64,000 nt of DNA from Ricinus communis (taxonomy: Eukaryota; Streptophyta; Magnoliopsida; Malpighiales; Euphorbiaceae), in the NCBI RefSeq assembly GCF_019578655.1, contig NC_063257.1:29378362-29442361 (forward strand), in the 5' to 3' direction. Position 1 is the stretch's first letter. Each line of letters begins with the position of its first letter. Position numbers and translations under genes: made by a program. A model generated the notes under the pieces. That model was not told the DNA's origin and did no database searches. It saw only the letters and a list, made by a program, of their open reading frames with translations. Shown piece after piece: positions 44,099 through 55,541 of the stretch.

Positions 44099-44819
44099 AA
44101 AGATTAGTTCAATTAGTCTTATTATAATTTCAATTAGTAATAATTTACTAGTGTGAATGGTTACAATTTTATTCAACTCTCTAGACATATTATTTTTATG
44201 CACAATTAAAATAATAAAATAAACAATATAAAAATAGTTAAAATACTAATATTTAACAATTTTGACAAAAGAATAGAAAGACAACGAAAGAAAGAGTGAA
44301 AATAATAGTAAAAAAAGAAGAGATGGAATAAAGAATAAATGAAAATTCTAATTAAAGACAACTCAATGTTTTAAGTTAAAATATCAAAAATCATCATTTT
44401 TCACAAGACAGAATAATGAGTTTTAATGTTATAAATCAAAACATATAATTATATCTCAGGAAAAATTTCTTTTAAACAATTTCCATAAAAAAGTTCAACA
44501 TATAAAATTTATAAATTCTATGTAAGAATATTTTTATATAAATTTGACTCAAATTTTATAATATTTTAATTAAATAAATATATAAAAACATTAAAAAGAA
44601 TTAGGCGTTTTTATATTAATGTGGTTCCGTGCAACCTGTTCACATTTATCATCACTCTTAAACAAACGGTAATTTTCATCATTTGATAGGCAGTCAAAGA
44701 ATAATTATGGTAAAACAATCAAAAACCATACACAGCACAACACCACCACTGTCAGAATACACAGTGGTGTACGTTATTGAAGGTGCAAAAGCAAAATGCA
44801 AATTATAAGATGGCCAAGA
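44099..44819. other. AT-rich spacer downstream of the host gene
   Basis: Contains no ORF or repeat that I can assign. It should include the host gene's 3' UTR and poly(A) signal just below 44820 on the minus strand; no unique signal can be picked in such AT-rich sequence. Confidence 0.4.
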
Positions 44820-46765
44820 TTAACTATTGATTATTTTCTCAATGGCCTGGAGAGACTGAATGGCTGCCTGAATAAGAAATCTAAGAGCTTCAATCAGTTC
44901 TTCCTTCAAGACTGAGGGCGGCGGCTTGCTGGGATCCTCGTCAAAGGCCTTGGCTTGCTCAAGGTATTTGTCCATACGCGGAGTCGCAAATAGCCGCAGG
45001 GTTTCCAAATCACCTCTCGAAGCAAACCGCTGACGATCATGGGAAGTCTCAGAGGAGAGCGCAAAAGGACGCCCTTGCTTTTCATACGTCTCTTGCGATT
45101 TCATCAATTTCAAGAGCTGTTGCAGCTCCAGCCTCAGCATCTCGATTACCGGGTTGTGCCCATCATCAACCACATCCTCCAGCAAATTTTCTGCTTCAAC
45201 CAGCTTGTCCCGAGCATCGTACAATTTATTGTTGTCAGCCATGGCTCTTGCTTCTTTCATCATTCCTGCAGTTCGAAGACGAGTCTCCTCAGTTATCACC
45301 TCCGGCCTCTCTTCTTGAACTGGGGATGCCACCGTGCGACGTACAGTAAGGGTCGCTGGAGGGGCCTCAAAAAGTTTTCCTCGAGTGCTGCGAATGCATA
45401 TATATTCCATGTTATGCATATAACACTCTACAGAATTTAGTGTAGAAATCTAGCTGCGATTCATTAGTACCTATATGCGTAAGTGATTTCGAGAACGTTT
45501 CCTCCCCATCCCTTACTAGCAGAAGGGAGAAGAAGGTCCACAATGACTTTGCGCACTTCTTTGCTGTAGAGATCACCAAATGTAACAGTTACAGAGCCAG
45601 CAACATCGTCCCTGGTTTGTGGGTAGCTTCCGGCAGATACTTGCTGTATTTTCGATTCATCTTTGGGTTGTGCGATGGTCATCTTTAGGTCCTGAACAAC
45701 CACTGTTAGAAGCCCAGCCAAACACTGGGCAAAAGCTTTGGTCAAGCTGTCTATATTTTGGACATCTGAGAATGTTCCTCCAATGCTATTATGTGCAATA
45801 GCCTTGAGCCCCTATTAAAACATGAACTAATTATTAGAAAGTCAATACTTTTTTGCGTAATATCCAGTTTCTAAAAAGACAGGAGTTTCTTAATTTTTTG
45901 GGGGTCTCAAAATGGGTATTGTGGAAATTAAACGCTGTTTCAAGGTACCTTCGGCTCGTGATTTATGCCAAAACCGAATGTATGTATGGGCACATTGCCG
46001 ACTGAAACTCCGGTGGCATCACTACCGGCATTCTGCTCACCGTCGGACATCAGCATGATGCCAACAACACGTTCGCCGTTAAAACTACGGCCCTTGAGCA
46101 CTTTTAAGGCAGTTTGGAGGCCAGCAGTGATGTTGGTTGCACCGTCGGCATTTAAACCATTAATTAAATTTTCAAATTCCTCTTGGGATTTTCCAGTTGT
46201 CTGGCGTAACGGGCACAACCTATTGGCGCCTCCAGAGAATGTGACAATGGACAAACGATCAGTGGGACCAAGTTTCTTGATTATAAAGAGCATGGCAGTT
46301 TTCATTTTTTCCATCTTATCTCCTTCCATGCTTCTACTGACATCTAACACCGCCACAAGATCTAATCCAGGCCTGCCATAGCTGGAAGAATCTCCACCGG
46401 TGAGCTCTAGCATCACCTTGAGTTTGCTTTCTTCAAGTGGTGCCATATCATTGTTTATGCTTCTCAACTTTACTCTTGCTGGTACAATTGGTGGAGTTGG
46501 TCTGGACCCTGAAACATGCCACCCAACCCAAACACATACATCAACGGAAAGAAAATAATAATCATAATAATAATAAAAGAAAATTAAAATGAATATCAAT
46601 AATGGAGAAACGAAGCATACGGGTAACGATCTTCTCGTCATCATCGTTGGAGCTCATTTTAAGTGGCGGAGGCAGCAGGGGGACAAGGGGCAGCTTTTGC
46701 TCCGCTTCTCCCCCAGCCAAAAGGTTTGCCCTCCTCCCTCGTCTTCTCTTGCAAATTTGGCCCAT
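44820..46765 (-). CDS. von Willebrand factor A domain protein, 4 exons, 537 aa
   Basis: Proposed exons on the minus strand are 46765-46621, 46508-45949, 45811-45471 and 45387-44820. All introns are GT...AG and the phases fit; the total is 1614 nt, ending with TAA. The ATG at 46765 has a good context (ACCATGG) and is the first after a TATA stretch; a second Met about 36 codons in is an alternative start. The vWA domain spans residues about 85-270 with a full metal-binding motif: DVSRS, the Thr of GATNITAGL and the Asp of MLMSDGEQN. A beta-rich middle and a helical C-terminal part resembling the Vwaint region of plant WAV3-type RING proteins follow, but no RING finger is visible. A protein-binding role is inferred; the substrate is unknown. 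Confidence 0.85.
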
Positions 46766-46864
46766 GGTCCCCCCTCCAGATATATAAATGTTTTCCTTCA
46801 AATTTGGGCAACACTTTCTCAAATGTATCAGTCAGTGGCCCTTCCCCACCCCCACCCCCCCCAC

Positions 46865-46876
46865 ATATATATATAT
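46865..46876 (-). promoter_or_regulatory. Candidate TATA box of the vWA gene
   Basis: ATATATATATAT on the minus strand, about 100 bases upstream of the proposed ATG, preceded by a C-rich run on the plus strand (46844-46862). Position fits a core promoter; the motif is low-complexity. Confidence 0.45.
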
Positions 46877-46879
46877 TGC

Positions 46880-49339
46880 CAAGAAAAAACTGACAAACAC
46901 TGTAACTGAATTTTCTTCACCTCTTTCCTTTCCATATTCTGTCTCCAATTACTTCTTATTCTTCTTTATCTTTTTGCTTTTTCATATTCTATTTCCAGTT
47001 ACTTTTAGCCAAAATTCATTATTAAATCTCTAAACTTTTCAATCTTCTTGTATTGATCTGTTGAATTTTCATTTTTTTTTCCATTTAACCCATATTTTTA
47101 TTATTAATTTAATTAATAAATTTTTACAATTATTGGATGAAATTTTTATTTATTTTATTGATTTTTATATTTTTATTTTTCTTTCATTTAAAAATATTTC
47201 ATTCTAAATTAAAGCAAAAAATAAAAATGTATAAATATTTTTGTAGTGGACCTATAAACAAATAATTAGTTGCATCATACTCGTTCATGGTAAAACACTT
47301 TCTAATTTCAGTATGTTATTCATAAAAAAAAATATTTATATCAAGAGTCATTCTGTCTTCTCAAAAAAAAAAAAAAAAAGAGCTATTCTGTATAATTAGT
47401 TAACTGTATTCTTTTTCCTTTTGAAGTAATGTTTTATATTATTTTTTAAATAATTAATAAAATTCAGTTAAATCTAAAGAATAGAAAGACCTAAAAAAAT
47501 TAATAAATTATTTAAAATAAAATATTAATCAATTGTCTATAATTAAAAAATAAGCTTATAACGGTAGAATACCGCAGCAAAACTCTTGTAAAACTTCATC
47601 TTATTTAGATTAAATTTATTCAAAATCATAATGTAATAAAATTATAAATCCGGAAGTAATTCTTAAACATTATTTATTTAGTATTGGATATAAATAAAAA
47701 AATATAACTTGAATATTATTTAAATTAAAAAATATATCTATTATCAGATTTTTTAATATATATAATTAGTATGTTAGTTGTTAAAGGATTGAAAAAAATT
47801 CTGTTTTTATGAATATATTTAAAAAAAAAAAAAAGAAATCTCAAATTCCAAATTTTTAACTCCTGACAATGAATATCTGATCATATAACTAATGACTTGT
47901 GGTTATTTAGGATCGGATCGGATGAGTCTACAAGTATTCCATAAACAGCATTTATACCGTTAAGCTATTACTTAATATTTTACCGGTCAGTTTTCACTGT
48001 TTTCAATTCTTACTAAGAATCTAATATAAGCCATACGTAACTTCTTAAGTTTATCTCTGTTAAGTTGTTTTAATTATTAAAAGAATAATGAGGAATTCAA
48101 GGCAAGTGATGTAGACAAGGAATTTACAAGATAAGAAATTCTTGACCGGTGGCATAAGTAAGGGGAATTTATAAACATCCCCCTCACGTTTGCATAACCT
48201 TCGTTTACATCCTTTATTTTTTTTAATAATATACTCTTTCATCCCTTGTATTAACTGTCATTTATTTAGGTATTAGTATTATGTGAAATTATTCAAAATG
48301 ACATAAAGTTTGCTCAATTTTATATTTTTATTACTTTTTTAAATTTAAAATTTTATTTTTTGGATGGAATAAAATAAAATGCTACTTTCCTTAATTTAAG
48401 TGAAAAATATCTTTATTTCATTTTAAAATAAATTTCAGTTTAATATAGATTCACATAAGAGTAAAAATATCATTTTAAATTAGTAAAATGTGACACTTCG
48501 GTACTTTGACCAACTTAAAATTCATTAAACTAATAGACTACTAACGGAAGCACTATTACGATGAATGATATATGAAAAGGAAGGATGAAAATGTATATCT
48601 TTAAAATACTAGAGAATGTAAGTGTAGATTAATATAAACCTCAGGAGGGCATCTCTAATTATCCCCATAAGTAATTGTTTTGATAGTGACTTGAAAGATT
48701 AAAAGAGAAAAGGAAAGAAAGTAAGAAAGAAAGAAAAGCAAAATGAGAAGAGGACGGAGAAAGAGTAGAGATAGGGAGAGAGTAGTTTTCCATTTTTCTT
48801 TTTCCCTTTTCTTTTTCTTTTAAAATAAAGCTGGACTTTGAAGAGAGGAAATAACTGAAAATGGGGAGAGCTGTCGAGTACTCTTCTTTGTAAATATATT
48901 CTTTTTTTTTTTCTCTTCTCATGTAATGAAGAGATTTCATTGAAACATAGCGAATGACAAATATATTTTGAGAGGTTATTTCATTAAAAATACTTGTGGA
49001 ATAAAGCTCAAAGGGAAAACTTTAACAAGAAAAGAAATAATGTCAAATCATTTAATAGAAAGACTATAAAGCCAAGGAGAAACTTCTTCCTCCGACCAAA
49101 TTGATTTTTGTCAACATGGAATGAAATGGTATAACAATATAAATAATCATTCAACCCTCATTTCATTTCATTTTAGTTTTCAATTTTAAATTATTTAATT
49201 TCAATCATTCAATTTTAATTTTATTTACAATTTAGTCCTTTTTAGTAATAAGAAACTCGCATGTTTCATTTCTTTTTTAATTATTTTTTCTCATTAATTA
49301 TTATTGTCACATGTTAATATTTTATTTAAAAAATGACTT
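46880..49339. other. AT-rich upstream region without gene
   Basis: About 2.5 kb upstream of the vWA gene with A/T runs (47362-47379, 47820-47834) and short pyrimidine tracts. Minus open frames near 48060-48242 and 48659-48940 are lysine-, serine- and phenylalanine-rich low-complexity frames, not convincing genes. No element ends were recognised. Confidence 0.45.
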
Positions 49340-50574
49340 GATGTCTCAAAATTAGTATTTGCAAGTATATAAACCGAATGTTAGTACGGAAAAGTTCATC
49401 ACGAGATCGATCTCACAAGGAACTGTAGAGCATATACTATAAAGATCGACTACCACATAAAAATACCTAAAAATAAATCTAAACACTCTAAGCTAATGTC
49501 TGAATATAATTTTAAAATTTATAAAAGAAATTAAACTAACCAAAAAATAAATATGCAAATAGAACAATTAAATGATAAAATAGCATTTAGTCTAGCTTAC
49601 ACTTAACAGTCCCCTTATTTTTCTTTAAGTCCAAATCTAATGAATGAGATGGTTATGTACCTTTTTCCTAAGTCACTCGAACTAATGATGTAACCTAGGT
49701 TTCTTATACCAACATAGATTAAAGTAAGATGATGTTTATGATAATTTTAACCTAAAGATTTTCATAATAAATATTACTATAAAATTGATACGATGATCAA
49801 TCAACAATAATAGATGAAACTAATACAAGTATGAAGGTAAAGAAATCATTCATTAAACTCATAATAAATAAGGTTCATACATAAGTACAACTCAAACTAA
49901 ATACTTATAGAACTTAGGCTGACATACTTAATCCAATGGTCATTGTAATTAAATAGAATGACATAAGAAATATAAAATAGAAAATTAAAGCTCCCTCAAG
50001 ATCTAAAAGTTCTTCAATGGATGAAGAAGATTGATCTTCACCCTCCACGTCCTGAAAATCTTCTTTGATCCTTTGAAAGAATAATGCAAAACTAACTAAG
50101 TATTGTAGAAGATGAACTATAAAGAATTCACAAAAAGATAAAATAATAGATCGATCCCCGTTGTTTAATTAATCTCTACTTCTTGTAGAGATTACTTTTT
50201 TAGAGTCCTTCTCTAAGCATAACACTGCTATAGTTATCCTCTCAACTATCCTAAACAAAATAAATAACCTAAAAGATAATTATTCTTAATTACATTATAA
50301 CTAATTAATTTTCTCTTGTGGGTCTTGATAAATTCTATTAGGCCTGCAATATTAGTAGTATACATATCTTCATTTTGAGCCTTTTACAACCTCACTCTTA
50401 AAGCCCATTTATGTATTTTTAGCTCATATCTCTCTCTTTGGCTATTATCACCTAAAATTAGACAATAAGGCTAAAGTAAAGTAATAAGACATATTTCTAC
50501 AGATTATGTATATAAAATATACTAATAAATCACTAAAATACCTTAATTATATATATATATATATGAACCTATCA
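49340..50574 (-). repeat. 3' LTR of the Athila-like element
   Basis: On the minus strand it starts TGATAGGTTC at 50574, directly after the polypurine tract, and ends GAGACATCA at 49340. Near its end is AGTTCCTTGTGAGATCGATC with GTATATAAACC...CTTGCAAATAC, a motif set typical of these LTR ends and comparable with 18330-18400 and 26750-26838. Length is about 1.23 kb. The partner LTR is outside the window, so identity cannot be assessed. Confidence 0.65.
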
Positions 50575-50592
50575 AATATCTCCACACTTAAA
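50575..50592 (-). promoter_or_regulatory. Polypurine tract of the Athila-like element
   Basis: AAGTGTGGAGATATT on the minus strand, within GGTTTAAGTGTGGAGA, adjoins the LTR start. It matches the usual Athila/Tat context and primes plus-strand DNA synthesis in an active relative. Confidence 0.6.
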
Positions 50593-50882
50593 CCTTTACT
50601 TGTCCTCAAGAATCAATTTTTGTAAAAATAATAAAGCAGATCACACTCAGCTTAAAGGTATTACTAAAGAAAAACTCACTAATACAGAAGTTATATAAAC
50701 TCAAGAAAACTTGAATCATAGAAATTTTCTTTAAAAAGATGTAAACTCAACTGTAGTTAGTCAAAAGATTCAAACATTCATTATCTACATGTGTTTCACA
50801 ATAAATAGCGTAACTCATTATCAATGAATACAATTATAATGCATAATCCAAATTATAATAACCTTATTCAAGAGGTGAAACC

Positions 50883-51428
50883 TTCATTCTCAAACAAGAG
50901 ATCAATAGGCATTATATTTTTCACTTGCTTTGTAAGCTCTTTTACTTTTATTTTCTTTTCTTTACACCCCTTTGATTCTTGTTTTTTATACTTGGATTTC
51001 TTTCTTTCTTGAGATGTTATGCCTTTTTATGCAAAAATAAATATGGATAATGAATGCACATGGTTACTCAACAAAACATACGTCAAGATGGTTTGCATGC
51101 TCATAATTTTAATTGCCTTTTTACGCAAAAATCAACATTGGTCATAAAGATCCCTTTCATTCTCAAACAAGAGATCAATAGGCATTATATTTTTCACTTG
51201 GTTTACAAGCTCTTTTACTTTTCTTTTCTTTTCTTTACACCCCTTCGATTCTTGTTTTTTATACTTGGAGTTTCTTTCTTTCTTGAGATGTTATGTCTTT
51301 TTATACAAATACAAACATGGGTAATGAATGCACTTGGTTACTCAACAAAACATACGTCAAGATGCTTTGCATGCTCATAATTTTAACTGCCTTTTTATAT
51401 GAAAATCAACATTGGTCATGAAGATCCC
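50883..51428. repeat. Tandem duplication, period about 273 bp
   Basis: The segment beginning TTCATTCTCAAACAAGAGAT at 50883 repeats from 51156 and runs through to the matching AAGATCCC end near 51428. Marker strings such as ATCAATAGGCATTATATTTT, CAAAACATACGTCAAGATG and ATCAACATTGGTCAT occur in both units. Copies differ by scattered substitutions and small indels. It lies in the non-coding 3' region of the Athila-like element. Confidence 0.9.
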
Positions 51429-51835
51429 CGATTACTCAGCAACTAAAAGTAGCGGAGTAGAATATAAAACTTAAATCTTTAACTTGCCTATATCATATCT
51501 TACAAACGTAGGTGAACCACAACAATAATAAGGAAATAATAATCTAAATTATACACTTCTAATCATGCCCATTTCAAATTTTTAAACTATTCATCATGTC
51601 CATATGAAAAAGATGAACACTTAATCATTTAAGTACAATTAACTCATGAGTTCACATTCATATATATTTAAAAATTAATTCAAAAACTCAAGGATTTATC
51701 ATATAGCATTATTTCATTGATTCTTTATTATAGACTAATAACAAAAAGCTAAGTAGAAAAAATCAAAATTTTATAAAAATTAATCAAGAGTTACTAAATT
51801 CATAATATATAAAAGATAAAGAAATTATTATAATT

Positions 51836-51864
51836 CCCCACCCCCCCCCCTCCCCCCCCCCCCC
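51836..51864. repeat. Poly-C tract
   Basis: C4-A-C10-T-C13 on the plus strand, thus long G runs on the element's sense (minus) strand. It is capable of forming G-quadruplex structure, and is also a place where sequencing length is unreliable. Confidence 0.85.
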
Positions 51865-52399
51865 ACTTATTTTAGACATTTTCCTCAATGTCTTAAGCAT
51901 AAAATAACAATCAAATGAGAAAAGATAGAATACTTCCTTGAAAATTAGAGTGCTACTTGGTCGCTATTGGTCATAAGTAATATCATCCTGTACACACCTT
52001 AAATAAACTTAAAGAACCATCATTGATAAGCAACATGTTAGGTAAAATAAAATACTTAAATTAAAACATAATCATAAAGTTATGATTACAAAACAAATGC
52101 ATAAAAGAAATCCTAATTGGCTATAAAGTATAGAAATCCTAAGATAGCTAAAAATAAAAAGAAATGTCCTACGGTAGCTAGATAGCTAAGTCCTAAAAAC
52201 AAATAGAGAAATAAAAATAAAAAAATAATACAAAACTAAAATCAATGATGAGGTGGGGATAGAGCATCAAAGTCAACCGATTCGAAGTAGCAATCGAGTT
52301 TGTATGCTTATCGGCGTTGACTCCTCTCCACATTAGCCAAACGAAAATCAAATGCATCCAACCATTGGTTAAGGTTGGTGTTCATAGTGTGTAGTTGAT

Positions 52400-53422
52400 T
52401 TAATACCTGTTGTCAACCTTGACTGCCTCATTCTTGCCTCTACTACCTTCATTATCTGAATCCTCCTCCCTATCATCGCTCGGTAGCTCATCTCTAGCTA
52501 CACTACTACTACCTCCACTTGATCCGTGCATAAAAGTAATAGGATCACCACGACAATTAACTAAATTAGCTCTAATCAAAGCATTAATATCTAAGTTTCC
52601 TGTGGAGGGTAATGCCTCATATGGAGAAGACTCTAGATAAAAACTACAAAGGTACATAGCCAAACCCGGAATAGTATGTCCTAATCCAATATGATTCTTA
52701 GGTCTAGCCGGTGTCTTTAGTAAACTTTGCATAATAAAATACCCCGAAGAAATAGATTTATGGATATCTAAACACCATAGAATATTGAGCTCTTACTTCA
52801 CCACCTTATTTGTTTCTTTCCTACCAAATATGCCTTCACACATAAACTTTGATATAAGCAAATAGCAATGATCGTTGAAGATATTATTTGACATGTTATT
52901 AACATCATATTTGTCTTGACTTGTGAGTTTTTTTCAAAATTTTCCAATATCAAACTTATGATGTTGCTCACAAATACCTTCTTTCTTTAACCCAAAAGCT
53001 TGGACAATAGTATTACAAGTAATAGTATAATTATGCCTAAATAATCTTACCTTATTCTCCTTATCATTGGAAAGATCATAACGTAGAGTAGTGAAAAACT
53101 CTAAAGTTAATTCATTATATGATGGTAGTGCTTTGAAGGCAAAATCCTTCCACCATAGTGTATCCAAAAGGATCATCATTCTCTAAAAAAGATTCAACTT
53201 AACTAGAGAGGGAGCATCTAAAAACTTACATGAGACTTGCTCTCTTGAAGCAAGGTTAAGGAATCGATTGCCCTCTTCATGGGAATAGATATCAAAAGGT
53301 GCTCCATAAATTGTCATTAAGTTTGGTTCCTCTTCATGAGAGCTTGAGACTATTTCCTTCCCCTTGTCTTTTCTTATTCTTTTCTTTGGAGCCTTTATTG
53401 ATCTTTGGAATAGGTATAGCAA
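52400..53422 (-). pseudogene. ATHILA ORF-1-like protein remnant
   Basis: Minus frames 53422-53183, 53179-52934 and 52732-52400 can be joined with few stops. The first is basic with a KKRIRKDKGKEIV stretch. The second has WWKDFAFKALPSYNELTLEF and NYTITCNTIVQAFGLKKEG, resembling the plant-specific ATHILA ORF-1 family. The third holds GLGHTIPGLAMYLCSFYLES and an acidic Ser/Asp-rich tail. The function of this family is unknown; it is sometimes called env-like by position. Stops near 53182, 52930 and 52780 disable it. Confidence 0.6.
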
Positions 53423-53679
53423 AGATTAGAAGGTAAAGATCTTGAAGTTGTGAAAGAAAAGTTGAGGTCAATTATAGAGAGAGAAAATAATGAAGAGAGA
53501 AAAAATAGAAGGTGATGTAAATAGAGGAAGGTGATGTGAGAGAGAGAAAATAATGTACTTATATGTGAGGGGTTAGGGTTTATTACTAGTATGTTTGAAT
53601 TACAATAAATAACCTTTAAGTTATTATTTTTGTAGTAAAGATTAACAACTTTGAGTACTAATATAATTCATATGAATTT

Positions 53680-54170
53680 TTATTTTATTTTTCCAAAAAT
53701 AATTTTTAAAATAAAAAAATGGCAATTTTCGAAATTTGAAGTGCCTCCCGCGCTTGGCAGCTCCTCCTCAAGCTCACTGCGTGCGTGATGGTGTCGCTGT
53801 TGTGTACCTTGTGGCCTCGTATGTGCCTTGTTGGTTCCTTTGCTGCATGTGGTCCACGAATCGCGGTTGGCCCATGACCTTGCGACTGGCGTTGTCATCT
53901 TGTCATTAGTTCGCGTTTGTCCTCCTCGTTGAAGCTGTTGTGCCTCGTGGTGCTTGTGTCGAGTGGTGCGTGCCTCGCGACTACTCTGCAACCTTGCTGA
54001 GGATGCTGTCCTGCCTTGGTGCTGCGTCTGCCACACTCGTGGACAATCCCGCGACTCGCAGATGCCTCTGCTCCTAGCTGCTGCTGCTTGACTGCTACGA
54101 ACCTGTGACTTCCCTATCATGCGTCTGTTGCGGGGCCGTGTGAAAATTTCACTGCTGCAATATGGCTCGC
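53680..54170 (-). other. GC-rich island with a 146-codon open minus frame
   Basis: From about 53740 to 54160 the base composition switches to GC-rich with many CTCGCGACTCGC-like strings, inside otherwise AT-rich DNA. A minus frame is open at 54120-53680 and encodes an Arg/Gln/Ser/His-rich sequence with no recognisable domain, so it is more likely a compositional by-product than a gene. It lies between the unassigned ORF and the ORF-1-like remnant of the Athila element. Confidence 0.5.
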
Positions 54171-54515
54171 TCGAAAATCAGTTTTGTCAAAGGAGTTTTA
54201 ATTGCTCCCAAATATATCATAAGGGTTATTAAGTAATCAAAACATGTAATTAGGTAGTCATTAAATTTAAATATACTATATTAATTAAAAACGAAGAACT
54301 TAAGGAAATTTTGAACTAAGTTCTTAAATTTTATTAGTAAATGAACAAAAATAAAATTTTAACTAAAAATTTAAAAACTAAGCTAACTAAGATGACTTGA
54401 ATAAAATTAAAATTAAATTCCTAATTAATGACAAGCAAACTTAAGGGATTTTTAAATCCTAAATTAATTATATTTCTTTAGATGTCCTCTCCCTCTTTTG
54501 GTTGTTGGTGGTGTA

Positions 54516-54935
54516 TTATCCTTCATTGAACGTCCCTCTCCCTTTTTTTAAGTATGTAATAATGTCATACCCACTTTCAAATTCACCCTTACTATCCTCC
54601 TCCAAATCCTCATATTCCAAAGAGATTTCATCAATTAAGTACTTTTCTTGATATTTTCTTTCAATTGCTATTATTTTTTCAAGAGTGAATGGCCTTTCCA
54701 TTAGCCTTGGGTAGGCTCTATGATAAGCATAAAAGGCGGTGATCTCTTTAGGCCTAAGGTCATACTCCATCATAAGCCTTTTCCTTGGGCACCAATTTTT
54801 AAAAAATCCAGGTGGAAGGAATAGTGTAGGTGTGGGCCTTCTAGCTCTTTCTTCATGCTTTGACGTTAGTTTTAAACTAAATGGGATTGATGGTGAATGG
54901 AATGGTATAGGTGCCCTCCTATTTTTTTTTCATAT
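54516..54935 (-). pseudogene. Unassigned ORF of the Athila-like element
   Basis: A minus frame stays open from about 54935 to 54516. It is proline/serine-rich first (RPTPTLFLPPGFFKNW near 54840-54795), then has MMEYDLRPKEITAFYAYHRA from 54773 and an acidic end. The first ATG in frame is at 54773, but the open frame begins earlier after a run of nine A, where a frame slip may hide an upstream start. I do not recognise the family. Its place downstream of integrase suggests a subgenomic or spliced extra ORF. Confidence 0.45.
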
Positions 54936-55118
54936 TTTCTAGAGGTAAGTCTTGAGCTTAGTGGCTTGGACTTATGTGTAGATAGATTTGATGGTAGTGA
55001 AGGTGGTGGAGAGTTTACCTCCTCCTTGACGCTTTCTTACCTAGAGTTCATGATTATTAGAGGCTATGAGAAAAAAGAAAATTGTTTAAAGTAGCTCTTA
55101 ATGGAAGGAAGGGAGGGT

Positions 55119-55128
55119 CTATATATAG
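55119..55128 (-). promoter_or_regulatory. TATA-like palindrome upstream of the unassigned ORF
   Basis: CTATATATAG is about 75 bases upstream of a minus-strand ATG near 55052 and precedes the extra ORFs of the Athila element. The sequence between this and the integrase end (55129-55541) has no frame. It could be an internal promoter, but the motif is short. Confidence 0.3.
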
Positions 55129-55541
55129 TGTTTCCTTTAATCCAAGCTCGTCTAGGATTTGGTTATATCTAGTCTTTAGAACTAAAATCTTGATTTAGCC
55201 CTTACTTGCTTGTCCAAATCCTACAAGGATACATCAATCCTAGTTTTACATACTTTACTAAATTTATATGCTCAATAATTAAAAATGATTGACCTTCATG
55301 TAATACACATAGTCTCATAAACATTCAAAGCACAATATTGACTAGTAAATTAAGTGTTACCATATAAAGTTCCTCTTTTATACTTGATGATCATGTAGGT
55401 GCTATGATGCTTGAGTCTCTTGCAGGTTCATAAAAACAAAAGTTAAAATTAAAACTTAAAGCATGAAAGAATAAAAATATACAAGTTATAATATACAAGT
55501 GCTAAATTTATTATCTATAGCTAGACATTATCGAATTTGGT

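Larger units (their letters stand above)
50575..52399 (-). other. Non-coding 3' region of the Athila-like element
   Basis: About 1.8 kb between the ORF-1-like remnant and the LTR, without a plausible gene. It contains a 273-bp tandem duplication and a long C tract, each listed separately. Long untranslated 3' regions are usual in Athila elements. Confidence 0.55.

Noticed and set aside
45965..46381. Plus-strand 138-codon frame
   Set aside because: It is antisense to exon 2 of the vWA gene, which has clear domain and splice evidence on the minus strand.
46562..46909. Several plus-strand frames around the vWA promoter
   Set aside because: They overlap exon 1 and the low-complexity promoter and have no recognisable protein.
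48659..48940. Minus frame of 93 codons
   Set aside because: Dominated by AAAG/GAAA low-complexity sequence, with no supporting motif or splice structure.
50824..51380. Two open frames of 62 and 108 codons as genes
   Set aside because: They fall in the 273-bp tandem duplication of an LTR-element 3' region and are hydrophobic, T-rich by-products.
53680..54120. 146-codon minus frame as a host gene
   Set aside because: Arg/Gln/Ser/His-rich, low complexity, no domain, and inside a gypsy element; treated as a compositional by-product.
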